From Sanghuangporus weigelae (Eukaryota; Basidiomycota; Agaricomycetes; Hymenochaetales; Hymenochaetaceae): a DNA stretch of 64,000 nucleotides. Position numbers and translations under genes: made by a program. A model generated the notes under the pieces. The model was not told the DNA's origin. It saw only the letters and a program-made list of their open reading frames with translations, and searched no databases. Position 1 is the stretch's first letter, and each line of letters begins with the position of its first letter. This document shows positions 1 to 10,744 of the stretch, piece by piece. The stretch is taken from assembly GCA_033182465.1 (NCBI GenBank), contig CP137329.1, positions 1,550,001 to 1,614,000 on the forward strand, given 5' to 3'.

Positions 1-2083
1 CGCCTGAGAAGGTCATGAGATCAGACCAAAGCCCTGGGATGCTTTTTGCTGCTGCTGGTGGGCTCGCCCAACGATCTGGACTGTAAAACGACTTTAGCAC
101 AACCAATGCGTCGGGATTAAATAATATGAAATCACTTGAATTCCGCTGCATCGTCGCCCCATATATGCTTCGCTCGATTGAGAGCGAGGATAGGAATCAT
201 GACACCGTCTCCTTTCCCAACCCTAACACTCAAGTCAGAGCGCATCCTAGAGCGTAGAAGATGTATGACTCGCCCGATTTCGTGGCATACTTTCCCATTC
301 CTATCAGTGTAAGGTTCCTCAACTGGTATGATATCATCCTTTGTTGCAATTCGGACAATACTTGAGACCGCTCCGTGTAAACGGCACGTTTCACGAACAA
401 TCTTTTCCAGGAACGGCAGTTTCTCGGGGCTGAGGTCGTCTGCTGAAGGTATATCTGTGGGTACGCTGCGCAGTTCCTCTCGTAACCGAGCTTGCAGGTC
501 TTGGTATCGCGCAAGCTCGAAGAGCGCCCATGACATTTGGTTGCTTGTTGTTTCATGTCCAGCAATGAGGAACGTCGGTACCTCTTAAGCACGAGGCAAT
601 AGATTAGCACACGGAATTCGGATATGGAATAGGGAAAATTTACGGGCGAGTACGTCCTCATTATTCATTCTCTGTGACACAGGCAATTCAGCGTCCATGT
701 TTGCTCTCACGAGGACGCTCAGAAGATCTCGTCCTTTCTCAAGAACACCACCCCTCTGGCGCGAAAGAAGCAGCTCCTCTCCGAGCCGCAGCATTGTATT
801 TCGCGCCTTGCGAATTGTTAGGCTCCTTTTATCGGGCTGAAAAGCGTGCCAAACAAATCTCAGTACGACATTCCTCAGTACGACATTCCGAATATCAAGG
901 TCCAGATGACGGAAGATCATAACTCACTATGATTCGAAAGATAGGGAAAGACGCTTTCAAAAGCGTTAGAAATCCTGGCAAGTCACCACTACGAAGAAGC
1001 AAGCTAATTGCATCGTTGAGAGAGTCCGATCTCGATTCTCGTTCATCAAGTCCGCCCAAAGAATTGAAATCATGATGAAAGCCTTATGAACATCACGATC
1101 AGACGAGATATGACCGGAATAGGATGTGAGAATGCACTAATTTACCAGCAAGACCAATGATGTCAAGCGTAGCACGACTCATCCAGGACAGTACCTCAAA
1201 ATTTGTCCAGACTTCCTTGGTATTGCGATTCTCCGCTATGGTCTCTGTTTCCCACACGTCGCGCATCTGCGTGATATCGATGAGTTCCGCGGGACAAGGG
1301 AAAAAAAAATTGAGCTTACTCTCAGAGCCTTTTCAAAGAAAATAGGCGTAACGTCTCTAATGGAAGATGTGGAGAAGGACGGATTCTAGAGCAGGCGTCA
1401 AAACGTAACATGAAATACAGAAAAACACGTTCTATTCACCATTATTTTCCTCTTTTAGCCCACCAAGATTAATCAGTCTCGCACGTCTTTATCTAAATAC
1501 AGAACGAACCTGCTGCTTGTGCTTTTCAGCTAAGCGACACCGATATCAGTCACTTGCACGGCGATATTTAGATCGAGAAATTTGCAGACCTTCTGTCACC
1601 AAGATACCTGCCAATGCCAGATCAATGAACAGGCGAGAAGGCGAGAAAAAGATCAGGAACTCACCATTTCCCAGTAGTCTTGAAAGGAAAAAACGGCTTT
1701 CTTTCGTCTTCTGGTAATCAAACGAATGTGTAAGTATGTGGTTTATAGCCCTCGTGTCAATCGTGAAAAGCTGGTCTTCCTGTATATGCGAAGTCAAATA
1801 AGTTAAGTACTGAGAAACTACAGGTACGCGATACACGAACTCCAAAACGGCCTTTACATTTCATGACCTTTCCGTATTTCTTGTACCATTCTTCGAGCAG
1901 CGGGCTCGCTCTGCGCACTTCGTTCACATTTCCGTAGATGAGACTTGTACTCGGGGGACTGCGGAGGTTGCGCAAGGGCGAGAAAAGGGGCCGGACGAGT
2001 CGATATACAAGTTGAGCTATAAACTATATAGCAAGTGATTCGAGCGAAGTGAGAAGGAGCTTGATGAGAATTCGGAGGTCCAT
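1..2083 (-). CDS. Cytochrome P450, 3' end outside the window; possible pseudogene
   Basis: A haem-thiolate monooxygenase, probably anchored in the ER membrane; substrate unknown. Reading leftwards, many short exons give the PPSTSLIYGN segment after the N-terminal anchor (about 1950), DTRAINHIL (about 1760), GILVTE (about 1605), NPSFSTSSIRD (about 1380), the C-helix region MRDVWETET, a helix with WMSRATLDIIGLAG (about 1170), the I-helix oxygen-binding motif AGHETTSNQ (about 550), the K-helix ExxR as ETCR, and a PDRW segment at the left edge. The haem-binding Cys loop lies beyond base 1. Oddities: from the only suitable ATG (2083) an in-frame TAG occurs at 2024-2026 in the anchor helix, with no GT between them to begin an intron, so the gene may be damaged, misread or start elsewhere. 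A 15-base tandem duplication at 860-889 repeats NVVLR. Confidence 0.85.
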
Positions 2084-2319
2084 TATGGCAGTAACTGAGC
2101 ATCAAATCAAGATAGAGGCGTATTTATGGGTCCGATAGCGTGTGAAAGGGCGACAGAAACTCGGTCATCGGCGGGCAATAATAATTAGAGTAGAATTTTA
2201 ATAGAAAGGAGCATCAAAGGGATGTTCTGACGACCCACGTGATAAAATGAGTAAAGTAATAATTCAATTTAATCAGTGGAACGAACGGATCAGGAAAAGA
2301 GTGGGTAAAGGTCGTATTC

Positions 2320-4263
2320 TTAATCTAGTTTCGATTCGTCTACTTCAGCCTTTGTCTCTGGTCTCGTCGCAAGGTCTTCTTCACCCTGTTTCGCTTTCTC
2401 TCGCGCAAGGCGTCCCTTTCCACGCGCATAATCTACGGAGATCCAGTCGCGCTTTGCCTCACCAAAGAGGCGCAGAGTAGAATCATATGTCGCGCAGAAA
2501 CTCTCAACTTCCTGTTCAAACAACGAGAAGTGAGCATCCATATCCTCGCTCACGAAGGTCTCAGTCTCGGGATGAAGGTCAGCGTGAAATACACCATGAG
2601 CATGCGAGTGAGGGTGATGTTTATGTGCAGCGCCGTGAGAGAGAACGCGGCGTACAGCGGCGAAGAATGCGTCAGCGACTGCGAGGTTGTGCGCTGCAAG
2701 AAGAGTATGCGCTGACATCTCGTGCGTGTGTAGGAGGTGGTGAATATAGGCGCGACTGAATGGAGGATCATATGACGGTCTTGTTCGATCTGCATCAGTG
2801 GCATGGGCATGGTAGAGAATGTCGACTGATGCATGCGTGGTTTCCTCGGACGGAGTCGAGCGGGGCGAACAAGCTATGCATGGGCATACATTCGTCGCAT
2901 TCTCCGTCTGAGACGAGCCATCTAACAGCCAGTGAGATAAGCGCGAGAAATCCGCAGTGTATTTCGAGGAGTAGAGGTTGTGTCCAAGATCTCGCTTTCC
3001 ATCTGCTCGTACATCTTCGCCATTCAGAGCTCCGTCCTTTGGCACAGGGAAGACAAAGTCCAAAGCAATGCCCCAGTCAGCGGCTTTCTGTGCCCAGGAC
3101 ACATCGAACGCGTCAATGCCAATATCACGAATCAGATGGAGCACTTCGTGAGGAGATGAGGCTCCTGTCACGAGTCTTGGCTTATCCGGAGAAAGAGGCT
3201 CGAGAGATGCTCGTAGTAAATCAACCGCTTTTGGTATGATCTCCTCCGATCGAGGCTGAGTCAATGGCTTCGAGTCGATTGTCCTTCGATTAGGCATGAC
3301 GTCTTCGTCGTCTGGCGCAAGTTTGTCGGAGACAAGCAAAGATGTCCGAAGTGGAACGAGGTCAAAGGCATATCCGAACACTCCATCATCCAAGCATTTA
3401 AACGGCTTCACTTGCTCAGCTTCCTTTCCAAGTAGCTTCTCGTTTAGAGATTCGGCAAAGGTGCGTCTCGCTGGACGGCTGACATCTCCGACCATCTGGA
3501 CGAATATATTTGACGAGTGGTGTCGATCCCCTGTAACACCTGATACTGGACTTAACATAGCGGACAGCCAAGACGTAGAGCGTTCAAGGCTTTTTGTTAT
3601 ACGTCTCTGAGAAAAGGGAGGAGGCGTAAAGGGTATGTCGGAGAGCGCCATGGTGAGATCGGGATTGCAGATGTGCACGAAAGATCGATATTGCTCCGGT
3701 GTCACCTACAAGGAATCAGCTGTTCGGATTGCGTATGTCAAATTGATGTCGGTTCTCGTACCTTTCTAACTCCTCGAATACAATTCGCATTCGTGAATTT
3801 ATTTCCATTCGGAGGCATCTCACGAACATCGTGGGGATCTCGAAGCGACATGGACAACACATGCCTGTCTTCTTGCAAACCAGCAAGTGTCTCTAACGAC
3901 TTGTTAGCATCAATCAAAGTCGGTATCGGAGGTGTTCTTTCTAAACTAAGTGCTAGAGATCAGGATCGCATTCAATCATCTCAAGTCATGCAGGAACGCA
4001 AATTCTTATACTTACAACGTCTCGAAGGCCATATGAACCCATCTAATTACATCCGCCTTCTGTACATGATCTCGAGTGAGATGAGGCACGACGCCTCGAG
4101 AAGTCGAGGTTATGATTCCAGGAGTGTCGATTTTGATTTCACTGCCGCCTGGTTTCTTGACGGTTAATCTACCAAGACGAGGACCTGAAGGTCCGCGCGA
4201 GCGACACTGTAAAATGCGATGAAAAGAAACTTCGCTACGCATGCGTTCCTCAGAGCCGGTCAT
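2320..4263 (-). CDS. QTRT2: Queuine tRNA-ribosyltransferase accessory subunit 2
   Basis: Non-catalytic partner of tRNA-guanine transglycosylase, which swaps guanine-34 for queuine in tRNAs with GUN anticodons; the vertebrate subunit is found at mitochondria. Three exons fit canonical splice sites: 4263-4016, 3945-3762 and 3705-2320, giving 605 residues. Exon 1 carries GPRLGRLTV, the TSRGVVPHLTRDH segment and VHMAFETF. The last exon carries RLVTGASSPHEVLHLIRDIG, FDVSWAQKAADWG and the zinc site CPCIACS with the later SRAYIHHLLHTHEMSAHTLL helix. The start was chosen because its ATG lies just before conserved sequence; an upstream ATG-less extension is possible. The protein is longer than animal QTRT2 (about 415 residues) because of an acidic/Lys-rich C-terminal tail and internal loops. 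It is divergent from CLF1 across 581 bases. Confidence 0.9.
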
Positions 4264-4844
4264 TGAGGCAAATTTGATCTGTTTGAAATTGCCAAATGTT
4301 GGAAGTTCTAGTTTAGTAGTGATAGTGATGGAAAGAACGAAATCCGAAAAAAAAGTTGACTCGGGAGTCACATGATGAAAACGTGTACGTAATCTTTCTT
4401 CAAGCGGAGCTTGTAAATGTAATGCAAGCAAAACAAATTCTCATTAACCAAGTATTAAAGTAACCCTTTTGGAGATCGGGCTTACGATCTCGCATGAGGG
4501 AGCAGAAGGAATGACTGAAAGCTGCTCCGATTCTCGCCCAGACTTTCTGGCAGCTCGAGCGCGAATAATTATAATAAGGTCACCACCGAATAATTTATTC
4601 ATTCTTTGGCTTCCTTTTGTCTTGTCGGATTCTCTGCAGACATCTCTTCGACGTTCATACATTTCTTTTTCTCTCTCTCTTCATTCAAGAATACAGAGAG
4701 AAGACGATTCGATTGACACAGGTTGCGGTGATTCTGAGCGTCTTTTGCACGTGAGAAGGCACGTGCTCCGTTGGTCTTTCTTTCCGTTGAAAATCTGAGT
4801 CCAGCATTTTCGTCTACTGCCATATCTATTTCCAAGAATATAAA
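4264..4844. promoter_or_regulatory. Divergent promoter region of QTRT2 and CLF1
   Basis: 581 bases between the two start codons. Two CACGTG boxes lie at 4748-4753 and 4760-4765, about 80-95 bases upstream of the CLF1 start, a normal distance for an activator site. No other convincing gene was seen. The assignment of function is inference; CACGTG is the core site of bHLH factors such as Cbf1 in fungi. Confidence 0.5.
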
Positions 4845-7502
4845 ATGCAAGACGGCAGAGCACCTCGGTATGTGATTATCTATGAGCCCATATGGAGAGG
4901 ACTTACCGAAAATACAGGGTTAAGAACCGCGCTCCAGCGGCCATTCAAGTACGTTTTGAGTCGTTCCATCCCCTCGTAATAACTGATAAAGCCTCTTTCA
5001 GATTACAGCAGAGCAACTGCTCCGTGAGGCTCAAGAGAGGCAGGAGACTGCATTTCACGCTCCCAAGCAGAGAATCGAAGACTTTGAGGAACTCCATGAA
5101 TACCGAGGCAGAAAAAGGAAAGAGTTTGAGGATCGTATACAGAGGACGAAGGGAAACCTGTATGCCATCATTTTTTATTTATATTTTATTTTGTGCTGAA
5201 TGACTTCAAGGAAGGAATGGAAGGCGTATGCCAACTGGGAAGCGAGCCAGGGAGAATATGATCGCTCGCGTTCAGTGTTTGAGCGTGCGCTCGACGTTGA
5301 CCCTCGGAGTGTCTCGCTATGGCTCTCGTACACCGAAATGGAGCTCAAAGGCAGGAACGTGCAACATACCCGCAACCTGTTCGATAGAGCAGTCACCTTG
5401 CTTCCTCGTATCGATCAATTATGGTACAAGTATGTGTATCTAGAAGAGCTGCTAGGAAACGTGGCTGGTGCACGCCAGATATTCGAACGATGGATGCAGT
5501 GGGAGCCAGATGACAAGGCATGGCAGGCATACATCAAGATGGAGGAACGATACCAGGAACTGGATCGCGCAAGTTCGATATATGAACGTTGGGTTGCCGT
5601 CCGTCCTGAACCACGAGTATGGGTCAAATGGGCAAAGTTCGAAGAGGAGCGCATGAAACTAGACAAGGCTCGCGAGGTCTTCCAAATGGCGCTCGAGTTC
5701 TGCGGTGATGATCCGGAACAAATCGAGAAGGCGCAAGCCGTTTTCAATGCCTTCGCTAAGATGGAAACGCGATTGAAGGAGTACGACCGTGCGCGAGTGA
5801 TTTACAAGTTTGCGCTGGACCGACTGCCACGCAGCAAATCTCAAGCCTTATATACCGCGTATACGAAGTTTGAAAAGCAACACGGAACGCGCTCAACGCT
5901 TGAGACGACGGTCATTGGCAAGCGCAGGATTCAGTATGAGGATGAGCTGGCGCAGGACGGGCGAAATTATGACGTCTGGTTTGACTATGCGCGCTTGGAA
6001 GAAGAAACATTTCGGTCATTGCGCGAAGAAGGTGGGACTGAAGACGATATTGAGGCGGCGATCAACCGAGTACGGGAGGTGTATGAGCGTGCTGTTGCCC
6101 AAGTGCCTCCGGGTGATCTGAAGAGACACTGGCGCCGATATATTTTTCTGTGGCTGGACTATGCTCTTTTCGAAGAGATTGAAACAAAGGTAGGAAGGCT
6201 CGAAATTCCTGATGTCTTTTTTTGGGGTACTTATAATTGCCGTAGGACTACGACCGTGCACGGCAAATCTATAAGACAGCGCTCCAAGTTGTCCCTCACA
6301 AACAGTTCACCTTTGCCAAACTTTGGTTGATGTTCGCTCGTTTCGAAGTCCGAAGACTTGATCTTCCCGCAGCACGGAAACTGCTCGGTGCCGCCATCGG
6401 GATGTGTCCGAAAGAGAAGTTGTTCAAGGGCTATATACAACTTGAAGTCGACGTAAGTCACCTCTCATTGTTGATAGCAATCTTGATGCTAAGATAAGTT
6501 AGTTACGAGAATTTGACCGCGTTCGAACACTGTACGAAAAATACATCGAGTTCGACCCGACGAATTCTTCCGCATGGATCCAGTTCGCCCAATTCGAAGC
6601 AGCGTTGGCAGATTACACTCGTGCGCGTGCGATCTTCGAGCTCGGAGTTGCGCAGACTCCACTCTCCTATCCAGAGAACTTGTGGAAGGCGTATATTGAC
6701 TTTGAGTTCGAGCAGGGAGAACGCGAGAAGACACGCGCGTTGTACGAGCGACTTGTCCAATTGAGCGGTCATGTGAAAGTCTGGCGCTCGTATGCTGAGT
6801 TTGAGGCTGCACCGATTCCGATGAGTCAAGCGCTGCGAGAGGATGAGGAGGATGAAGCTGAAGAAGAGAAGTTTGTGGAAGGAGATGTCCAGCGTGCACG
6901 TCAGATATTTGATCGCGCGTATAAGGATTTGAAGAGCAGGAACTTGAAGGAAGAGGTATGTCATTCCTTAGTTTTCTGGTCCGGGTATAAGGGCTCATGG
7001 TATTTTCTTAGCGCGTTGTCCTGCTTGAAGGCTGGAAAGAATTCGAGCAACAACACGGCACTCAAGCCGATATTGATAAGGTTCAAGCTATGATGCCTAT
7101 AGTCAGCAGGAAACGACGTAAGGTCGACGAACTCGGAGACACCATGGAAGAATGTAAGTCACTTTCGTCGGTCTTGTTCCCGGAGGTGGTTCTCATGCAT
7201 TGGCAGATTGGGACATGGTCTTCCCAGACGACGAACGCGAAGCCAACCCGGCATCGTTCAAGTTCCTGGAGATGGCTCACAAGTGGAAGCGTATGCAAGC
7301 AGCGGGTGGCGGGACAGGTGCTGGTGGATCTGTGCTCTCGTCAATGTTCACCTCTGCGAAAGGCAATGCAGGAGGGGCGAGCGAAGAGAATGGCGCTCAA
7401 TCTTCTGCACCTGCTCAGGAGGGCACGAATGGCTCTACGAACGGCGAGGGAAATGACAGTGACTCTGACTCTGAAATGGCTAATTCGAACGGTGGCGACT
7501 AA
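4845..7502 (+). CDS. CLF1: Crooked-neck-like pre-mRNA splicing factor (Clf1/Syf3)
   Basis: Scaffold of the Prp19/NineTeen complex in the nucleus, needed for spliceosome assembly. Eight exons with canonical GT-AG sites: 4845-4867, 4918-4948, 5002-5159, 5211-6189, 6246-6452, 6503-6955, 7012-7153 and 7207-7502, for 762 residues. The tiny first exon encodes MQDGRAPR and joins to [17 protein letters not shown], the hallmark N-terminus of the family, which fixes the start. The rest is an array of HAT (half-a-TPR) repeats, for example [53 protein letters not shown] and [14 protein letters not shown]. An acidic stretch near [13 protein letters not shown] and a Gly/Ser-rich C-terminal tail ending in an acidic cluster follow. 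Length fits fungal Clf1. Confidence 0.96.
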
Positions 7503-7981
7503 TATGTGTGTACTATAAATGCCCAATACATCTATAATCTTCCACTTGTTATCTCACCCTTTCGTTCATTTCACCCGCACAAGCGTAATTGAAGGCTGAT
7601 AGTCGACAGTTTCGCACCCTGTCGTCAGGACGCTGTGCTTGCCTACTGCATGATACCTGGTTATGCAGTCTCCGTTGAGCTCCCCGTGAATTTTGTCGAG
7701 GAATAATTTATCATGTGGCAAGTGTCTGTATCAGTATCTTATCAAAATGCATTCACCTCTATCGAACGAAAGTATCGAATGCGTCAAGGCTTGTGAGGGA
7801 ACGTCTCAAGTATCTAGGCAACGGGACCTGTGACATTCCATCTTTTGCAAAGTAGCTCCAAACAAGGCAAAGAACAAGTCCTCTCTAAAGCTTGTGCAAA
7901 GTCAAGTTGCAATTCTGTGAAACTCGTATTAAGTGGCGGGCGCATACTAGAGGGTGCATTGATCACGTATAAGGGGAGACT
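7503..7981. other. Intergenic region after CLF1
   Basis: 479 bases without a supported gene. It contains the 3' flank of CLF1 and the presumed promoter of the downstream coiled-coil gene. No repeat, TATA box or inverted repeat stood out. Confidence 0.5.
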
Positions 7982-8886
7982 ATGGGAGCTGGCGCTTTGT
8001 TTGCACGCTTGTTCAACAGAAAGGAGAGAGATTCTTCCGCCCGCCGCTCTGACATGTCAACCAAAGACAACGCACCGGAGGCTCCAGGAGGAGGGGAGGT
8101 GGCACCCCGTACGTGTATACATCTTTTCACGTTGAGGGAACTCTTGATCTGATCGAGGTCGTGCACTGCTTAGCCGAACCCATCGCTCTAAAAGACATCT
8201 ACGACGAAAAATTTGTAACCACCTTGGAGGACAGGGCCATGTCCTGGAAGGAGGCGCTCGCGGCTAAACTCAAGACCGAAATTTTTGAGACGGAGAACGA
8301 GCGGCACAAGAAATTTCTCGACAAGTCTGGCATTCGCGCGAGGTGGGAAGAACGGCTGGAGGAGACGGAGGACTTTGAGAAGCTTGATATTGGGATGCTG
8401 CAGGATGTAGTGGCGCTGCACTCGGATTTTACTCAGTTAAACAAGGACGTGAAGCAGATTGACGTGTTTGAGAAGAAAATGGCGGTGAGGGCAAATAAGG
8501 AGGAAATGAAGAAGAGCATGGAGGAGATTAACGAGGCGACAAAGAGACTGGGCGAGATCATCCCAGAGGCTGCAGAACTAATGCAAAAAGTCGGAGAACT
8601 GGAGGAAAAGATCAATGGATTGCATGAGACGATTGAGAATCTTGACAAGGAGCTCTACGAAGCCAGGGAGAGTCGCAAGGATGAAGACAGGCATCTGGTT
8701 AAGAAACTCAAGGAATATATCAATGAAATGCGAGTGCCGAAGCCACCTCAGGCTGCCCCTGAGAGCGAGATCCCACCTGCTACTCCGTCTGACATTGACT
8801 CAGATCTGTCTGAACAAAGAATCTCGGAGAAGCCACCTAAGAAAGCAGGCAAGAAGGCGGCCACAGTAGAAGACGCAACTGACTGA
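7982..8886 (+). CDS. Coiled-coil protein of unknown function
   Basis: Two exons, 7982-8108 and 8174-8886, keep frame through a GTACGT donor and a TTAG acceptor and give 279 residues. The N-terminus MGAGALFARLFNRKERD starts with Met-Gly but lacks Ser/Thr at position 6, so myristoylation is only a weak possibility. After a Pro/Gly-rich linker comes EPIALKDIYDEKF and then about 150 residues rich in Glu, Lys and Leu with heptad-like spacing (for example LEEKINGLHETIENLDKEL), strongly suggesting coiled coil. The C-terminus is disordered and Lys-rich. I do not recognise the family. No signal peptide or membrane segment. It lies downstream of CLF1 in the same direction, with its own promoter space. 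Confidence 0.7.
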
Positions 8887-9311
8887 AATTGACCCAAGAT
8901 TCAATCTGAACCAGGATAGACTAGACCAATTTCTATTGGGCATTTTTGTAGTCTCCGGCGTTTTTTCTTTCTTTCTTTCTTTTTTTTTTTTTTGTAGTAA
9001 TTTATGAACCTGGACAAGGACTGAAATCTGACCTCGTATGATTGGTATGTCAAATAACGCAGATTCTGGACGTCGGAATATTCAAGAATGCATTGAAATC
9101 AGCTGCTAAGGCTATCCAGTACAAGTGTAGATAGAAGTAAATTTAATTTACAATGCACTGTTGTAAATAATTGTAATTTTATGTATACTGTACCGTCACG
9201 TGACGAGCCTTATTGCAAAGACTTCCGAGCTACACTTGTCCTGACACCGACTCCGACTGACCGACTCCGACTGACCGACACCGACACCGACACCGGTAAC
9301 GGACACCGACG
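8887..9311. promoter_or_regulatory. Intergenic region with T-rich tract, TCACGTGA box and CCGAC repeats
   Basis: A CTTT/T-rich run occupies roughly 8960-8995. A palindromic TCACGTGA box is at 9196-9203, about 110 bases before the next start codon. From about 9240 to 9311 the strand is made of short direct repeats of (A)CCGAC/CTCCGACTGAC type that run up to the ATG, so they probably lie in the 5' leader. Confidence 0.5.
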
Positions 9312-10630
9312 ATGGCGACTATCGTAGCCCGTCGCGTTCGACTGCACCGCTCTACCTTGTGCTACCTATCATGCCGCAGTTTTACTTGTTCTGCACCTGG
9401 TATATCCGTTATGTTGGTTAATTTCCTGATCTAATCATCTACTTTTGCAGTGCTCAAGAAACGACGTCCAGCACCCTCTCTCGACACTGACGACCTTTTC
9501 GGATCTGTTTCCGTTAAAGAAGAGAATTTATTTTCATCTTCTGATCGGCAAGATACGTCAAAGTCGAGCAAACCGACATCTTCATTCCAGGAGTCCACAT
9601 CAAGAACTGAAGTAAAACCGCAATATGAACAGTTTGACGAGCACTACGCATTCCTGATGGACCGGCTGGGTCCCAAACCAGTCGCAGTCCATCCACAGAT
9701 TCGAAATCGGGCGATCAAAAGGTTGTTACATCATTCGAGAGGGCCGGAACATCTTGAGAAGATCATGACGGTCTTGGTGAAATGGAGGAACGATGGGAGA
9801 ACAATAGACGAGCAAACAGCCGTCGAGATCATTGGTGCGTATCATGCATTTCTACAATTAAAACTCTGATGTGTAACTTTTTTTTTCGCCTAGACCGATT
9901 CCTCGCCTGGCAACCCACGCTCATCTTCAAACTTCTCGCCGAAAGACCCAAATACGGCGTAACACTCCCAAACATCGCCGAAGCACGTCGAATTCTGCGC
10001 CGACTCGTTTTCTACCGTCCCCCCGAGATCGCTGGGACGTCTGACATTGAAGCAAAGAAGAAAGCAAATGCAGAAGCGCTGAGGAATGCTGTGACATTCG
10101 CAGCGCTCCTGCCTGCACAAGGTTTCCCAAAAGCAGCGACGGAGGACGAAGTGTGCTGTGCCCTGCTCGCGCAGGCATGTGCGAGGAACTTGGTATTCGC
10201 GGAGGCGCTGGAGAGGAAGAAAGCGGGTGCTAGCACGGCCGATGCAGGGTCTGCGTCTGCGTCTACTCCTCCGGCGAAACGTGCACCACTCGGCACAGCA
10301 AGCACGCGTGGTCTGCTCGCCATCTCATCTTCGCTGGCAACTCTTCTCTCACAGGCATCAAAAGCTCAGCCTCCATCCGAGTCGGAGACCAGACCTGATT
10401 CTGAAATTGAGCTCGATGACGAGGCGTTAGCGCTCCTAAAGCGTATGAGCGGTGTAACCCAGACGCTCTCGGACGAGCGCTCCTGGATAAGCGCAGCGCT
10501 TCGTGATGTCGTGCGCGCTTTGAGAGACGTGCGCGCTTCAAATCCGAGTTTGGGCTCAGCTAAGACGAACTTGGAGGTGTTGGAGAAGGCGTTTGGTGAT
10601 TTGAATGCTGGGAAGACGTCTTTGGCCTAA
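9312..10630 (+). CDS. Probable mitochondrial protein of unknown function
   Basis: Three exons, 9312-9399, 9451-9834 and 9894-10630, give 402 residues with both junctions in frame. The first 30 residues, beginning MATIVARRVRLHRSTLC, are rich in Arg, Ser and Leu and lack acids, a good mitochondrial presequence. The body holds a conserved-looking helical part with FDEHYAFLMDRLGPKP, VHPQIRNRAIKRLLHHS and LIFKLLAERPKYGVTLPN, then an Ala/Ser-rich stretch and a helical C-terminus. The helical pairs could be PPR-like or part of a mitoribosomal protein, but I cannot name the family. It ends 114 bases from the convergent recyclin gene. Confidence 0.75.
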
Positions 10631-10744
10631 AGATCGTTCAAGGGATGCATTGGGTTTAATCGAGTATCTGGCGGCACTAGTCTCCGCAGTTCGATTTGGT
10701 TCCGTGAGTCGAATGGAAAATTAGAGTACACATTGATCCTATTA

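Noticed and set aside
8960-8995. CTTT/T-rich run as a functional element
   Set aside because: A plain low-complexity tract after the stop of the coiled-coil gene; nothing indicates more than that.
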